Shown here piece after piece: positions 10,329-20,966 of a DNA stretch of 64,000 bases. This stretch comes from Symbiodinium sp. CCMP2592. Its lineage: Eukaryota > Sar > Dinophyceae > Suessiales > Symbiodiniaceae. The position numbers and the translations under genes were made by a program. The stretch spans positions 1 to 64,000 of the forward strand of contig CAJNDT010005523.1 in NCBI GenBank assembly GCA_905221615.1. The letters run 5' to 3'. Every line of letters starts with the position of its first letter. Position 1 is the stretch's first letter. Below the pieces are notes generated by a model. That model made no database searches. It saw only the letters and a program-made list of their open reading frames with translations, and was not told where the DNA came from.

Positions 10329-10456
10329 GTACCATCTGGCGCTGAGGAGGGTGTCTTTGTGGAAGGCTGCAGGGATGCAAGATCACGCCCAAAACCAATA
10401 GATTTGAGGTCGTTCCTAGTCTTATTGTCATGTGACAGTCAAGGTTTGCAAACTCA

Positions 10457-10556
10457 ACGGCCTGAGTCCTCCTGCTTGAACTTGTGAAGATGCCGTTCAA
10501 TCAAGCTCCATCCTTCAGGACAAAGGCCCACCTCGAGCAGGCCGGGTGAACAGGTC
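10457..10556 (-). CDS. Probable short exon
   Basis: The frame reads SPGLLEVGLCPEGWSLIERH and LHKFKQEDS, then CAG followed by GCCG, which could be a GC-type donor. It is short, and supported mainly by composition and by position between two better exons. Confidence 0.4.
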
Positions 10557-10569
10557 ATGTCAGCAGGTA

Positions 10570-10788
10570 TTATTGTGTTGAACAATCGAGGCAGTAGGAA
10601 TGCATACAAGCAGCTTTCAAGCCAAACATCGCATTGGCTGTGCCACTGTCAATCTGATACTTCGAGCTTGTTTTGGCAGCCCCGTAGTTGTTGTACTCGC
10701 TGATGGCCGCCAGGAAAGCCGTGTGGTATGCTTCCTTGCTGTCCTTCTTCGCTGCCCCGGCCGTGGCCTCGGCTTCAACGTCAATTTG
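10570..10788 (-). CDS. Probable exon, Ala/Lys-rich then Tyr/Asn-rich
   Basis: The frame reads IDVEAEATAGAAKKDSKEAY, HTAFLAAISEYNNYGAAKTS and YQIDSGTANAMFGLKAACMH, with a stop at the far end that is probably intronic. It has no start codon. A long GGT microsatellite begins about 25 bp upstream of its 5' edge, in the adjoining intron. Confidence 0.5.
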   Translation of the reverse strand, partial: QIDVEAEATAGAAKKDSKEAYHTAFLAAISEYNNYGAAKTSSKYQIDSGTANAMFGLKAACMHSYCLDCSTQ

Positions 10789-10811
10789 AAAGCATTGAAA
10801 TTGAATTGAAT

Positions 10812-11018
10812 TGGTGGTGATCGGTGGTGGTGGTGGCGGTGATAATGGTGATGGTGGTGTTCTTGTTGTTGTTGTTGTTGTTGTCGGTGGAGGTGGTGGT
10901 GGTGGTGGTGGTGGTGGTGGTGGTGGTGGTGGTGGTGGTGGTGGTGGTGGTGGTGGTGGTGGTGGTGGTGGTGGTGGTGGTGGTGGTGGTGGTGGTGGTG
11001 GTGGTGGTGGTGGTGATT
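10812..11018. repeat. (GGT)n microsatellite
   Basis: An impure GGT/GTT start is followed by a nearly pure GGT run of about 125 bp. It produces long artefactual poly-Gly, poly-Val and poly-Thr open frames, which are not genes. It lies in an apparent intron of the minus-strand gene. Confidence 0.95.
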
Positions 11019-11342
11019 GAAGCCCTTATGCCTCGTAGGATGATTACTAACTTGCAGTCAAAAAGGCCGACATCCACCCATACCCAAACATGGAGGGTAA
11101 CTTGCACGATACACAACAAGATACCAAGAGCAGGTTCCATATCAACTGAATAATATGTGCAGATTGATACTATGTTAATAATAGCCTACTGCCATGATTC
11201 TCTGGCTCTGACGGCAATACGGGTACTGACATCAGTTAATCCTAACAGTGACAGTGGGCTGGGGTGGGCAATCTGAGCTCCCACGCAACTGCGAACTGGC
11301 ACATTGTCAGAATAACATCTCTTACACCTGTGCTAGAGTCTG

Positions 11343-11538
11343 CTATCGGTCCACACATTGCTGCCAATTATCTGCCAGAATGTCCTCAGCCCGAGCATGG
11401 AAGATCAAGCATTGCTGCAGCATGTTGCGCCTTTGCTTCTCCGTGGCCTGGATATTCAGCTGCAAGCGTCGCCAGTTGTACTCGTGCTCGGCCGCCTTGA
11501 TGAACACTGTCGGAATCGCGATGGCGGTCCGGATCCAC
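11343..11538 (-). CDS. Probable helical exon
   Basis: A frame without ATG reads WIRTAIAIPTVFIKAAEHEY, NWRRLQLNIQATEKQRRNM and LQQCLIFHARAEDILADNW, then meets a stop after VDR. The amphipathic helical pattern is convincing. Alternative frames on both strands are poorer. It is the first exon seen after the giant inverted-repeat intron, in the direction of transcription. Confidence 0.5.
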
Positions 11539-11855
11539 CTTTGAAACGATGTATTTCGAAGTCCATACAGTGTTTGTCAATCAACCATACAAATTTTGTT
11601 GTCTACGATTGTCATATTGCAGCAGGACGATGTCAGAACACGGAGTAGAGAAAGTTTATTTTGTTCGTCTCATATCTCAATGTTCACCTCTCGCCTCTCA
11701 CCTTGTTTCGTTGCTTTTCGAGCCCACCCCGAAACAGTGCGTTGCTAAAACGCGACACGGGAAGCACCAGGAAGATCTGAAGAATTGCCTTACCTGTTAA
11801 GATCAGTGCAAACCCCGGCCTCACCGGGACCCGGTGTTTGTAACTAATTGGTGGG

Positions 11856-14090
11856 TGGAGGGTTTGGTACTGGGTTTTGATTTGGAAACCCTCAAGGGAG
11901 GCCGGGGTCGAGGGTTTGGTACTAGGTTTTAATTTGGAAACCCTCAAGGGAGGCCGGGGTCGAGGGTTTGGTACTAGGTTTTAATTTGGAAACCCTCAAG
12001 GGAGGCCGGGGTCGATGGTTTGGTACTAGGTTTTAATTTGGAAACCCTCAAGGGAGGCCGGGGTCGAGGGTTTGGTACTAGGTTTTAATTTGGAAACCCT
12101 CAAGGGAGGCCGGGGTCGAGGGTTTGGTACTAGGTTTTAATTTGGAAACCCTCAAGGGAAGCCCGGGTCGAGGGTTTGGTACTAGGTTTTAATTTGGAAA
12201 CCCTCAAGGGAGGCCGGGGTCGAGGGTTTGGTACTAGGTTTTAATTTGGAAACCCTCAAGGGAGGCCGGGGTCGAGGGTTTGGTACTAGGTTTTAATTTG
12301 GAAACCCTCAAGGGTCCAAGGGCCGCCCCTCGATGGTTTGGTCCAAACCATCAAGGAATCGAGGGTCGTCCCTCGATGGTTTGGTCCAAACCCTCAAGGA
12401 GCGAGGGCCGTCCCTCGATGGTTTGGTCCAAACCATCAAGGAATCGAGGGTCGTCCCTCGATGGTTTGGTCCAAACCCTCAAGGACGATGGTTTGGTCCA
12501 AACCAGGAAGGAATCGAGGGCCGTCCCTCGATGGTTTGGTCCAAACCATCAAGGAATCGAGGGTCGCCCCTCGATGGTTTGATCCAAACCATCAAGGAAA
12601 CGAGGGTCGTCCCTCGATGATCAACCACTGAATGGTCATGGGCTCGACTTCCCAACATGGCAAGTTGAAAGGGTGATGGTTTGGACCAAACCATCACCTC
12701 CTGAAGCTTCTTATTCAGCACAAGGCATATTATAAATATATCCCCAAAGTGTGTGACCGATATTGACTGTGGGTGGATAAGAAGCTTCAGGAGGTGATGG
12801 TTTGGTCCAAACCATCACCCTTTGAACTTGTCATGTTGGGAAGTCGAAGCCATGACCATTCAGTGGTTGTGATCGTGTTGCCGCCACCAGGATCCTTGAT
12901 GGTTTGGACCAAACCATCGAGGGACGACCCTCGATTCCTTGATGGTTTGGATCAAACCATCGAGGGGCGACCCTCGATTCCTTGATGGTTTGGACCAAAC
13001 CATCGTCCTTGAGGGTTTGGACCAAACCATCGAGGGGCGACCCTCGATTCCTTGATGGTTTGGACCAAACCATCGAGGGACGGCCCTCGGTCCTTGAGGG
13101 TTTGGACCAAACCATCGAGGGACGACCCTCGATTCCTTGATGGTTTGGACCAAACCATCGAGGGGCGGCCCTTGGACCCTTGAGGGTTTCCAAATTAAAA
13201 CCTAGTACCAAACCCTCGACCCGGCCTCCCTTGAGGGTTTCCAAATCAAAACCTAGAACCAAACCCTCGACCCGGGCCTCCCTTGAGGGTTTCCAAATTA
13301 AAACGTAGTACCAAACCCTCGACCCCGGCCTCCCTTGAGGGTTTCCAAATTAAAACCTAGTACCAAACCCTCGACCCGGGCTTCCCTTGAAGGTTTCCAA
13401 ATTAAAACCTAGTACCAAACCCTCGACCCGGGCCTCCCTTGAGGGTTTCCAAATTAAAACCTAGTACCAAACCCTCGACCCCGGCCTCCCTTGAGGGTTT
13501 CCAAATTAAACCTAGTACCAAACCCTCGACCCCGGCCTCCCTTGAAGGTTTCCAAATTAAAACCTAGTACCAAACCCTCGACCCCGGCCTCCCTTGAGGG
13601 TTTCCAAATTAAAACCTAGTACCAAACCCTCGACCCCGGCCTCCCTTGAGGGTTTCCAAATTAAAACCTAGTACCAAACCCTCGACCCGGGCTTCCCTTG
13701 AGGTTTCCAAATTAAAACCTAGTACCAAACCCTCGACCCGGGCCTCCCTTGAGGGTTTCCAAATTAAAACCTAGTACCAAACCCTCGACCCCGGCCTCCC
13801 TTGAGGGTTTCCAAATTAAAACCTAGTACCAAACCCTCGACCCCGGCCTCCCTTGAGGGTTTCCAAATTAAAACCTAGTACCAAACCCTCGACCCCGGCC
13901 TCCCTTGAGGGTTTCCAAATTAAAACCTAGTACCAAACCCTCGACCCCGGCCTCCCTTGAGGGTTTCCAAATTAAAACCTAGTACCAAACCCTCGACCCC
14001 GGCCTCCCTTCCCTTGAGGGTTTCCAAATTAAAACCTAGTACCAAACCCTCGATCCCGGCCTCCCTTTGAAGGTTTTCGAAATTAAAGCG
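11856..14090. repeat. Giant inverted repeat built of 52-bp and 43-bp tandem units
   Basis: The left arm has about nine copies of a 52-bp unit (11860-12315, containing GGTTTTAATTTGGAAACCCT), then 43-bp units (12316-12618) each carrying the palindrome-like core GATGGTTTGG with its complement. A unique stem (about 12619-12713) follows, then a 64-nt loop (12714-12777). The right arm mirrors this: unique stem, 43-bp units (about 12890-13172), then about seventeen reversed 52-bp units. Short Trp/Gly/Pro-rich open frames across it are artefacts of the repeat. It lies between exons at 16.1 and 11.5 kb. Confidence 0.9.
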
Positions 14091-15139
14091 AATTACCGGC
14101 TTCAAGTGAGGGTTTATTACTGCCAAACCAGGAGCTGCTTTGGGATGATTTCCATCGACGCCCGTTTGTTTTTCAAAGTTTCCGTTCCAATTAGCAAGCC
14201 TTCGACATTTGCATACGTTCCAAGTTTTCCAATTAAAAACGAAGCCTCGGCCCCGGCTTCCGTTGCTGGGTTTCCCATCGCAAACCAACTCCCAAACTCC
14301 GACCCCGGCGCTTCCGTTCATGGTTTTCAAACCCTTGACCCCGGGCTTCATTGAAAGCTTTCGAATATTCAAGCTAATGGAAGCCCTAATGCTTTTCGAG
14401 TTTAATTTAAATTCCGCGATCACGTCTGCCTGGTTGTCTTGACATAGGGCCACCCTCGACCCCTGGGCTTTCATCTTAGACTTGAACCTAATGTTCGATC
14501 GAACCTAAGTCCATATTCAATCTTGATCCGGGCCCGTGAATTAAAGGGCTGCGTTCTGCGGCAGCCCCAAGCCCCCAAAACCTCGACACGAACAAACAGC
14601 TTCGAGTCGAGCCGGCTTTAAAGACTGCGTGGCATGCTGCACCCACCTGGTTTCGTTCGTTGAACTGCCAAAGTTCAGACTGAAATTGCGACAGCCTGAA
14701 AGAAGTCGTTTCAAAGTTGAGGTTTGGTTTTAATGTGTTTAAGCTCCCTAGTTCCACGTTTCCGTCAGGTTGTGGAACTGCCGAAGCAAACCTGCTGGCC
14801 TGCTGCCTCAACCTCAGGAATGCTCCTGTGGACGTGAATTTGTTCGGTTTTGGTCCGAAGCTCCCGATTGGGCGCAATCCTTTCTCAGGAGATCAGTGAC
14901 ATCATCGATTTTTACCCGTTCAACCCCATCTTGGTCAAGATTTCTGTTGCACCGATGTGACATTGTGATGGTCATGTGCATGCTGGTCATCATCACCATC
15001 ATCCTCATCATCATCATCATCATACTCATGCCATCAACACCGTCATCGTCACCAGCCGTCTTGCAGTATGCCATGGTGTAGGGCGACAACACTTCTCCTG
15101 CTGTTGCAGGACCTGTTACAAGCCTCTGAGCTTGCCGTC

Positions 15140-15237
<98 letters not shown>

Positions 15238-16120
15238 TCAAGTAGAAGTAAAAGAAGTAGCCGTAAATGGTCGCAGTCGAACCTACATTGTCTTGATACC
15301 CCTGAAACACTAACAAACCTTCTCAGCCCTGATCCCACCAAACCCCCGAAGCAGCGAAACCCTCAAATCCAAGAGGAATATGTCCGGTGGATGTCAGGCT
15401 GTGCCGAACTCAGTCATGGTAGGTAGCACTTTCAGGGGTCTAGTGGCTTCAGGCTTGGACATATCGGGGTCCCAGGGTGTTAGGGTTTGAAGGTGCTCTG
15501 TGTATTCGCTTTGGGGCCGTACAGTAGCAGATCTTCAGGTTTCAGGGTCGTGCGGTTTAGGTTGTGTAGGCATGAAGATTTAGAAGCAAAAAGCCGAGCA
15601 TTGCTCTTATTTGGTTGTGTGAGGAGAGGCTTTAGGCTGTCCGGTTTTTTAGAGGTCGAGGGTCTGAGCCAAGGTTTATCGACCGCGAAGTTTCCGGGTA
15701 TGAAACCCAGACCCACTTTCAAAACGCCTCGTTGCCTGTCACTGTGGTTCCGGATGATGAGCTCCCGAGGCCCAGCTTGAACGTTGTCCCAAGCACTAAT
15801 AACTAGCTGTACTGTGCCAGAGCATCAGACCCGCCCGAAGCTCCCGGATCTCCGAACCAGCAGGACACCATCATCAGCAAATTTAAACTATTAGTAGGGT
15901 TTTCCAAATGTGGCGCCCTGCTGTCTCTCGATACCCTTAGCATAATAACGTTTAGAGGCCAAACTCCAAGTTGCAGTGAAACCCTAAAATCCAAAAGGAA
16001 CCCGGCGGATGTCAGACGATGCTCGTACCGAACTCAATCATGGTAAGCAGCATTTTTGGGGGTCTCGTGGCTTCAGGCTTTGAAATATCGGAGTCTCAAG
16101 GTGGTAAGTGCACGTTCGAG
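14091..16120. other. Intronic or intergenic stretch with microsatellites and a small duplication
   Basis: This continues the probable intron. It has a degenerate tail of the 52-bp repeat (to about 14350), an ATC/CAT patch near 14990-15040 and an AGT microsatellite at 15138-15240. A block at about 15350-15480 is similar to about 15976-16100; shared words include GTGGCTTCAGGCTT. No exon is convincing here. Confidence 0.5.
15138..15240. repeat. (AGT)n microsatellite
   Basis: A nearly pure AGT run of about 100 bp gives artefactual poly-Val, poly-Tyr and poly-Leu frames on both strands. Confidence 0.95.
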
Positions 16121-16129
16121 ATGAAACTG

Positions 16130-16482
16130 TTATGTAGGCATTAAGATGCAAGACGGAGCACTGCTTGAACTCCTTCTCTACATCGTCCGACCAGTGGGGC
16201 TTGCCATGCATCTCGGAATAGGAGTAGATGATGCCAAAGAGCAGCACGCTGATCCTGCCAAAGCCCTTGGCCGGGAGAACGCATCCCCAGCTCATAGGCT
16301 GGCCGAGGCTCGCATCTGACACAACCTTCAACTCGACCGTCTCTCTCCACGACTCATACCCATTCGTGTAGATAGATGTTGCATGGCCAACCCAATCCCC
16401 CAGGATCGGCCACCCATCAGTGGGCTTTTTATACCCAAAGGACAAGATCGGGGTTTGGAACACCGTCGATGTCTTGTCCGCC
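16130..16482 (-). CDS. Probable exon, unknown protein
   Basis: The minus-strand frame begins after a likely acceptor near 16483 and reads ADKTSTVFQTPILSFGYKKP, TDGWPILGDWVGHATSIYTN, ETVELKVVSDASLGQPMSWG and a more hydrophobic ISVLLFGIIYSYSEMHGKPH. The aromatic-rich composition is protein-like and long for a chance frame. No domain is recognised. Confidence 0.55.
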
Positions 16483-16565
16483 TAAGAGAATCTCGTGGCT
16501 GCAACAGAAAGCATAGTAACATGAACCAGTTAATGCGATGCTTGAACAAAAACTGTACGATGTCT

Positions 16566-16739
16566 TCAATGCCTAGAGGCAGGCATGTTGACACTGGATG
16601 GGTGCATGACCGCGCCGTCGGACATTTGCTGCAACCAGGTGTGCAAGGCATCGTAGTTCAGGGTCGCAAGCTTGGTGGCCACGTACTCACAAGGGTGCTC
16701 ATCACGTTCTGGATCGAATGTCCTTTCGTCGCATTTCGT
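16566..16739 (-). CDS. Probable exon, unknown protein
   Basis: A frame without its own start reads TKCDERTFDPERDEHPCEY, VATKLATLNYDALHTWLQQM and SDGAVMHPSSVNMPASRH before a stop, which may lie just inside the intron. It is the second exon in the proposed minus-strand gene. Confidence 0.5.
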   Translation of the reverse strand, partial: TKCDERTFDPERDEHPCEYVATKLATLNYDALHTWLQQMSDGAVMHPSSVNMPASRH

Positions 16740-16779
16740 GCTTTATTTACACCATCATACTTGTATGTCTTTATTGCAA

Positions 16780-16913
16780 AATGCCGGCGCGATCAATGTA
16801 CTTTTGCAGCCAGGAAGCTGAAGAGCTGTCAGCACTTCACCCGACCATGGCCCAGCCTGAATCTTGACTTTGGTCCCGCTGCCGCCTGAGGTCGGAGCTT
16901 TGCGCTTGGACAT
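16780..16913 (-). CDS. Probable first exon (ATG at 16913)
   Basis: ATG at 16913 opens MSKRKAPTSGGSGTKVKIQA followed by GPWSGEVLTALQLPG, after which the sequence stops looking coding. A basic, Ser/Gly-rich start is common in nuclear proteins. It lies about 310 bp downstream of the end of the methyltransferase gene on the same strand, as in dinoflagellate unidirectional gene clusters. Confidence 0.45.
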
Positions 16914-17226
16914 GGCTGCGAGGCCTCGAATTTGGATGGCCACTCTCGATCCTGATGTGAAAGTTTTCGCGGTTCGGTTTCATGTCAAGGTTTCAGGGCA
17001 TTGCGTCAGTGCACAAGATCTCCAACTGCCAGCGAAGCAAGTAGTCAGAGAACATGCATAGCCACTGACTGTTTTCTGTTTCTGCGGAGGGAAGTTCATC
17101 AGAACAGCCTGCTAACCTAGTGCTAGTACTAATTGAAATCATGCTCAAAAAAGAGCCTGACATGCTTCATCTGTGCTCAAAGCACAGAATCCGTAAGCAG
17201 ACTGCTCGACGTCAACGGAACGAGCT

Positions 17227-17436
17227 TCATGTTCGCTCGAGACCTAGAATGCAAGCGAGGCAGATAGCTCCCATCACGGGTACTGACATTGCATTTCCTG
17301 CCATTCTGATCATCTCAGTAGGTGGAACATCTCGCACATTCAACTTTGGGCTGCCACATGCACTGCTTTGGGAAGCAGTCATCGGAAGAAGATGGGTAGA
17401 TAGCGCTTCCTCCGGGTGGAGGTATCTTTCAAGCAC
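17227..17436 (-). CDS. Methyltransferase last exon with motif X
   Basis: The exon reads RYLHPEEALSTHLLPMTAS, LNVRDVPPTEMIRMAGNAMS and VPVMGAICLACILGLERT, then stops. The GNAMSVP motif closes the SAM-binding fold in C5 methyltransferases, so the enzyme is complete at this end. Confidence 0.75.
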   Translation of the reverse strand: MLERYLHPEEALSTHLLPMTASQSSACGSPKLNVRDVPPTEMIRMAGNAMSVPVMGAICLACILGLERT

Positions 17437-19735
17437 CTGAACACGAGCTGTCGCTCGTCACCCTTCCCCCCAAACCCGAAGCCCTGAACCCCAAACCCTC
17501 CACCCAGGCCCTAGGGGTGTCAGGCTTATTGAGATTTGTCTCTGACTCTACTGTACTGAATCTGAATTGGAAGCAAGACTCTCGAGAGTAAATCTTCCCC
17601 GAGTTCGTGGTCAACGTTTGCAGGGAATGGTCCACCGTTTCTCCTCGACCTCGCATCTTGGAGGCCGTCTGCTGCAAGTCGGGATACATCTTGTGCGGAT
17701 AGAGCTCCTCATAGTCTGCCAGGTTGGCAGCCTTCAGCACATTTCATGGCTAGTCAATTTCAATGCCGACTTGGGTGATTCTCATCCTGAATGAAGAGAC
17801 GGGAAGTAAATTTGAATATTTCCTAGTAGTAATAATGCGAAGGGGTAACGGGTGAGCCAAGGGTCGCAAGTAAGGATTTAACAATAACTTAAGAAAGTTG
17901 ATAGCAAGTGTAAGACAAGCTGCATTTGGCCCAGATAGCCTGATGGGTGGAAGCTGCTTCCAAAAGTAGTCGCTGATGCTGAGGATTGGCTTCTGCCGTA
18001 ACAAAGAAAGCATGCTGTGCAAGGAAGTTCCGTCCCTGAATTTCAAGGCTTTGCGCCGGTACGCAACTATGTACACACGTGCCCTTGCAGCCCTTTGGCC
18101 GAATGCTCTGGGGTCAACTTTTACGGACAACACCTTGTAGGTTGGGCCAAGGGCTTGTCTCACACACTCCACATTGTATTCGGGGACGTTTTCCACCAGG
18201 AGCAAGTCTGTTTTCAACCTCTTCTGCACATTGAAGTGCTCAGTGTGAGTTCCGAAAGCCCAATGCTCCTTTCCGGATCTCGCTCCCATAGCCGAGAACG
18301 GCGTACATGGGGGTCCTCTCAAGGGTGAAAGAGGTTTGCTTTGGATTTTATAAGTTTCAGACCTTAGGGTTCCCTAGGAGTCAGCGCAGAATAGTGGATT
18401 GTTGATAATTTCAGCCAACTTGCCTGATATGTTGACGGTGGTTCCTGGGCATTGATAGAAATGAAGTTGGCATTGAGCTCTGGGTCTTTGGGCTCGGGGC
18501 TTCCGGTTGAGGGCGAACTGAAAGTTTGTTTTGTGGTTACCAGGTTACCATCAGAATCATTGCTCCGCCCCATTGGCCCAACATTAGGTGCATCTAGGAA
18601 AATGTAGGTAAAGTAGGTAGAATCAGCACTGACCTATTGTGCCATGCTGTCCAGTAGCTCCAATGGACTAGACCTAGTAGGCCTTCATTGCAACGTATGA
18701 TGTTCGGGAGCTTTGCACCCTGCTTATTGCGGATAAGCTTCGGTTGCCACTGCCTTTCGTGACTCGGCACATTTTGTTGTGCATCTTGCAAGTGGCCGTT
18801 CCATGTCCAAGCTCAAAGACATCTGTAAATGTGCAAGAGCCCGAGTAGGTTCCGCAAAGCACGTGCTGGCAGTGAGAGTTGTTGTCGCAATTCCATAAGA
18901 AGCGTGCAGGTGTGGAACGAAGCTTGCAGATCCGCGAGGCGCTCGTCGAGAGAGCCTTCAAAGCCTGACTCAGTGGATGGAGTGATATTGAATTCAGTGA
19001 ATATACAATGTCAATCTAGCTGCAGGGAAAGGGCGAGTTCAATAATACTTTGTGGGGCATCGTATCATAGTTGGTTTGAGAATGGCCACTGCTACTACTT
19101 CTACTACTACTTGTACTACCACTACCGATACTTTCATTAACACATGATGAAGCATGACAGGAAACAGTCTCCGCACAACCCACACCTGAGAACGTAGTCG
19201 TCACGTCCCACTCCCACTGTCTCAGCCTGGCTTGCACCACAGGCTTGCCTAGGTGGTTCGATAAGATGTCCAGGAACTTGTCGCCCCACCCAAAAGCCTC
19301 CAGCAACGAACTTGGGCCCTCAGGGCACTCTGAATCCGCCGGCAGGATATCGGTCTTCGGGTACTTCTTCATGCCGTGCTGCTTCTTCCTCGGGTGCTGG
19401 TGCTCTGAGTCTTCAACAAGTAAGACTTTAACGAGGCTGGAATCCTTTGGTACACTCCTGTAGGCCATATGGTAATAGATTTAAGTTGGTTGTTCTGCAA
19501 CGCCATGTTCAATCCAAGCCGGATCTTACATAGTAGTACGGGCTTTGGGGAAAAGGATCATGCATTCAAATTTACTAGACTACGGGCCACTGACAGGCGA
19601 GGCTCGACTTCAGGAACATTGGCTTCTGCACAGTCTTCGGGTTCTGGGCAGGTTTCTTTGTTGGCCGATTCTGGGACAGCTGCTGCACGGCTTGCTTCAT
19701 AGAGAAATTGCGTCCCGGTGCTGATGAGCTCGCCG
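17227..19735 (-). CDS. Cytosine-C5 DNA methyltransferase, multi-exon
   Basis: The protein would transfer a methyl group from S-adenosylmethionine to cytosine C5 in DNA. Motifs appear in order on the minus strand: motif I TFSGVGCAE near 19196-19170, an ACD-like FLWNC and FTDVFEL region near 18900-18810, motif IV PPCTPFS with the catalytic cysteine near 18313-18290, motif VI LLLVENVPEY near 18206-18176, motif VIII RARVYIV near 18085-18064, motif IX SLQTLTTNSGKIYS near 17620-17580 and motif X GNAMSVP near 17302-17282. The stop is at 17224-17226. An upstream exon near 19735-19560 (Glu/Pro/Ala-rich) probably precedes. Related enzymes have been captured by retrotransposons in dinoflagellates, but the several introns here suggest a host-type gene. 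Confidence 0.75.
17585..17740 (-). CDS. Methyltransferase exon with motif IX
   Basis: The frame reads AANLADYEELYPHKMYPDLQ, QTASKMRGRGETVDHSL and QTLTTNSGKIYSRE. The TTNSGKIY stretch matches the motif IX region of the family. The frame then continues into non-coding sequence down to 17429. Confidence 0.7.
17940..18322 (-). CDS. Methyltransferase catalytic exon (motifs IV, VI, VIII)
   Basis: This exon holds the catalytic PPCTPFSAMG, the ENVPEYN motif VI with its glutamate, a region VDPRAFGQRAARARVYIVAY (motif VIII arginines) and a downstream SISDYFWKQLPP. The first codon of the frame is TTG, so it is internal. The exon ends near 17940; beyond that the frame runs into AT-rich intron. Confidence 0.75.
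18421..18573 (-). CDS. Methyltransferase linker exon with GC donor
   Basis: The frame is polar (TGSPEPKDPELNANFISINA, QEPPSTYQ) and ends CAG followed by GCAAGT, a good GC-type donor. It lies between motif III and motif IV exons and probably encodes a variable linker. Confidence 0.45.
18760..18961 (-). CDS. Methyltransferase exon following motif I
   Basis: The frame reads ALSTSASRICKLRSTPA, FLWNCDNNSHCQHVLC and SCTFTDVFEL, then CKMHNKMC. The acidic residue in FLWNCD and the FTDVF segment fit motifs II-III of C5 methyltransferases. A second open frame overlaps, but lacks the conserved residues. Confidence 0.55.
19165..19468 (-). CDS. Methyltransferase exon with motif I
   Basis: The frame reads through a Lys/His/Pro-rich stretch, then EAFGWGDKFLDILSNHLGK, PVVQARLRQWEWDVT and the SAM-binding TFSGVGCAETV. 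The coding look ends soon after, near 19165, at a probable donor. The true 5' edge may lie at or beyond 19468. Confidence 0.65.
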
Positions 19736-19971
19736 TGAGCTTGCCTCGAGGTTGACATTGAGCTTTGGGCTGAGAGTGCCGGGGGACCGAGGACTCATCA
19801 TACAGCTCGGGCCAACGAAGCTCTGTATGATGTAGTCAGGAAAACCTACCTGCAGATCCGTTCCTGGGCGCCGGGTGTGCAGCTGGATTGATCAATGCCG
19901 ACCAGTTGTCACATGTCCATGGGGGTTCCAGTTGCCATGTAGAGATCAGCAGAAATTGACCAGCCTTCATG

Positions 19972-20700
19972 TAGTAGTAGCAGCAGCAGGAGTAGTAGTT
20001 ATAGTAGTAGTAGTAGTAGTAGCAGCAGTAGTAGTAGTAGTAGTAGAAGAAGTAGACGTAGACGTAGAACTGTTTGTAGAAGTAGCAGCAGAAGCTGCAG
20101 TAGTAATAAGAATAATTGTAGGAGCAGGAGTAGTGGTAGCCGTAGTTTTAGCAGTAGTTGTAGTAGTAGTAGTAGTAGCAGCAGTAGCAGTAGCAGTAGC
20201 TAGCAGCAGCATCAGCAGTAGCAGTAGCAGTAGAGGTAGCAGCAGCAGCAGTAGCAGTAGCAGTAGCAGTAGCAGTAGCAGTAGCAGTAGCAGTAGCAGT
20301 AGCAGTAGCAGTAGCAGTAGCAGTAGCAGTAGCAGTAGCAGTAGCAGTAGCAGCAGTAGTAGTAGTAGAAGAAGTAGTAGTAGGAGGAGGAGAAGGAGTA
20401 GAAGTAGTAGAAGGAGCAGGAGTAAGGAGTAGTAGGGCAGCAGGAATTGTAGTAGAAGTAGGAGTAGGAGGAGTAGTATGCTTAGTAGGAGTAGTAGCAG
20501 TAACAGGAGTAGTAAAAGAGTCCGAACAGCTGTAGGAGGACGCGGAGTACTCCCAGGACTTCTGGGACTTATATGAGCAGGAGTAGTAGGAGAGTAGGGG
20601 TAGTAGGAGTAGCAAGACCAGCAGCACTAGTAGGGTGAGTAGGAATACTAAGGAGTAGTAGGACGAGTAGGAGAAGGAGTAGGAGCAGTAGGAGGGGCAG
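19972..20700. repeat. AGT/AGC/AGG compound microsatellite
   Basis: About 700 bp of purine-rich triplets: AGT and AGC alternation to about 20220, a clean AGC-AGT hexamer run at about 20250-20350, then AGT/AGG/AGA. It gives long poly-Ser, poly-Thr/Ala and poly-Val artefact frames. It starts a region of strand change between minus-strand and plus-strand genes. Confidence 0.95.
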
Positions 20701-20865
20701 CAGCAGTGGGATTATTTTTTTGTCATGTAGTGGTTTGGTAGTGGCAACTTGTAGTCGTAGTATTGACTGCTAGGGGCAGTGGCAGTGGCGGTGGCGGTGA
20801 TAGTGGTAGTGCTAGTGATAGAGGTTGTTATGTTGCGTTGGTAGTGGTATTGTAATGGTAGTGAT

Positions 20866-20966
20866 ACGGTTGTTGGACAAAGTCCTGCATTACCCATTAT
20901 AAGGAAGATACCATAATTCCCATAGTTTAGAGTCCTTAGGGTCATGCAGGATTTTGTCCATCAGCA
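20866..20966. mobile_element. MITE B copy (about 101 bp)
   Basis: Terminal inverted repeats include CCTGCATTACCC on the left and its counterpart GGTCATGCAGG on the right. The interior contains CCATAATTCCCATAGTTTAG, shared with copies at 40497, 43512 and 52918. No coding sequence; non-autonomous. Confidence 0.7.

Larger units (their letters stand above)
4246..16913 (-). other. Proposed minus-strand multi-exon transcription unit(s), function unknown
   Basis: At least fourteen exon-like segments on one strand, all listed separately, run from the ATG at 16913 to the Lys/Ala-rich tail ending at 5834 or to the exon at 4246. They contain no recognised catalytic motif; the middle exons look alpha/beta and helical, and the end is charged and disordered. 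The stop at 5834 makes it likely that the last two exons (5027-5400, 4246-4482) are a separate gene. The proposed intron of about 4.6 kb between 16130 and 11538 carries the giant inverted repeat. Grouping is by strand, spacing and composition only. Confidence 0.4.

Noticed and set aside
10781-11153. Long poly-Gly, poly-Val and poly-Thr open frames
   Set aside because: They are translations of a GGT microsatellite in each frame, not genes.
12280-13262. Frames with repeated WFGPNHQGIEGRPSM-type peptides
   Set aside because: Both strands and several frames are open because a 43-bp repeat is read through; the unit is not a multiple of three, so frames cycle. It is a DNA repeat, not a repeat protein.
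11856-14090. CRISPR array
   Set aside because: Units are contiguous without unique spacers, the arms are inverted copies, and the context is eukaryotic.
15068-15341. Frames with poly-Val, poly-Tyr and poly-Leu
   Set aside because: Product of the AGT microsatellite.
19875-20627. 185-codon and 159-codon Ser/Thr/Ala-rich frames
   Set aside because: Compound triplet microsatellite read in different frames; no non-repeat protein content.
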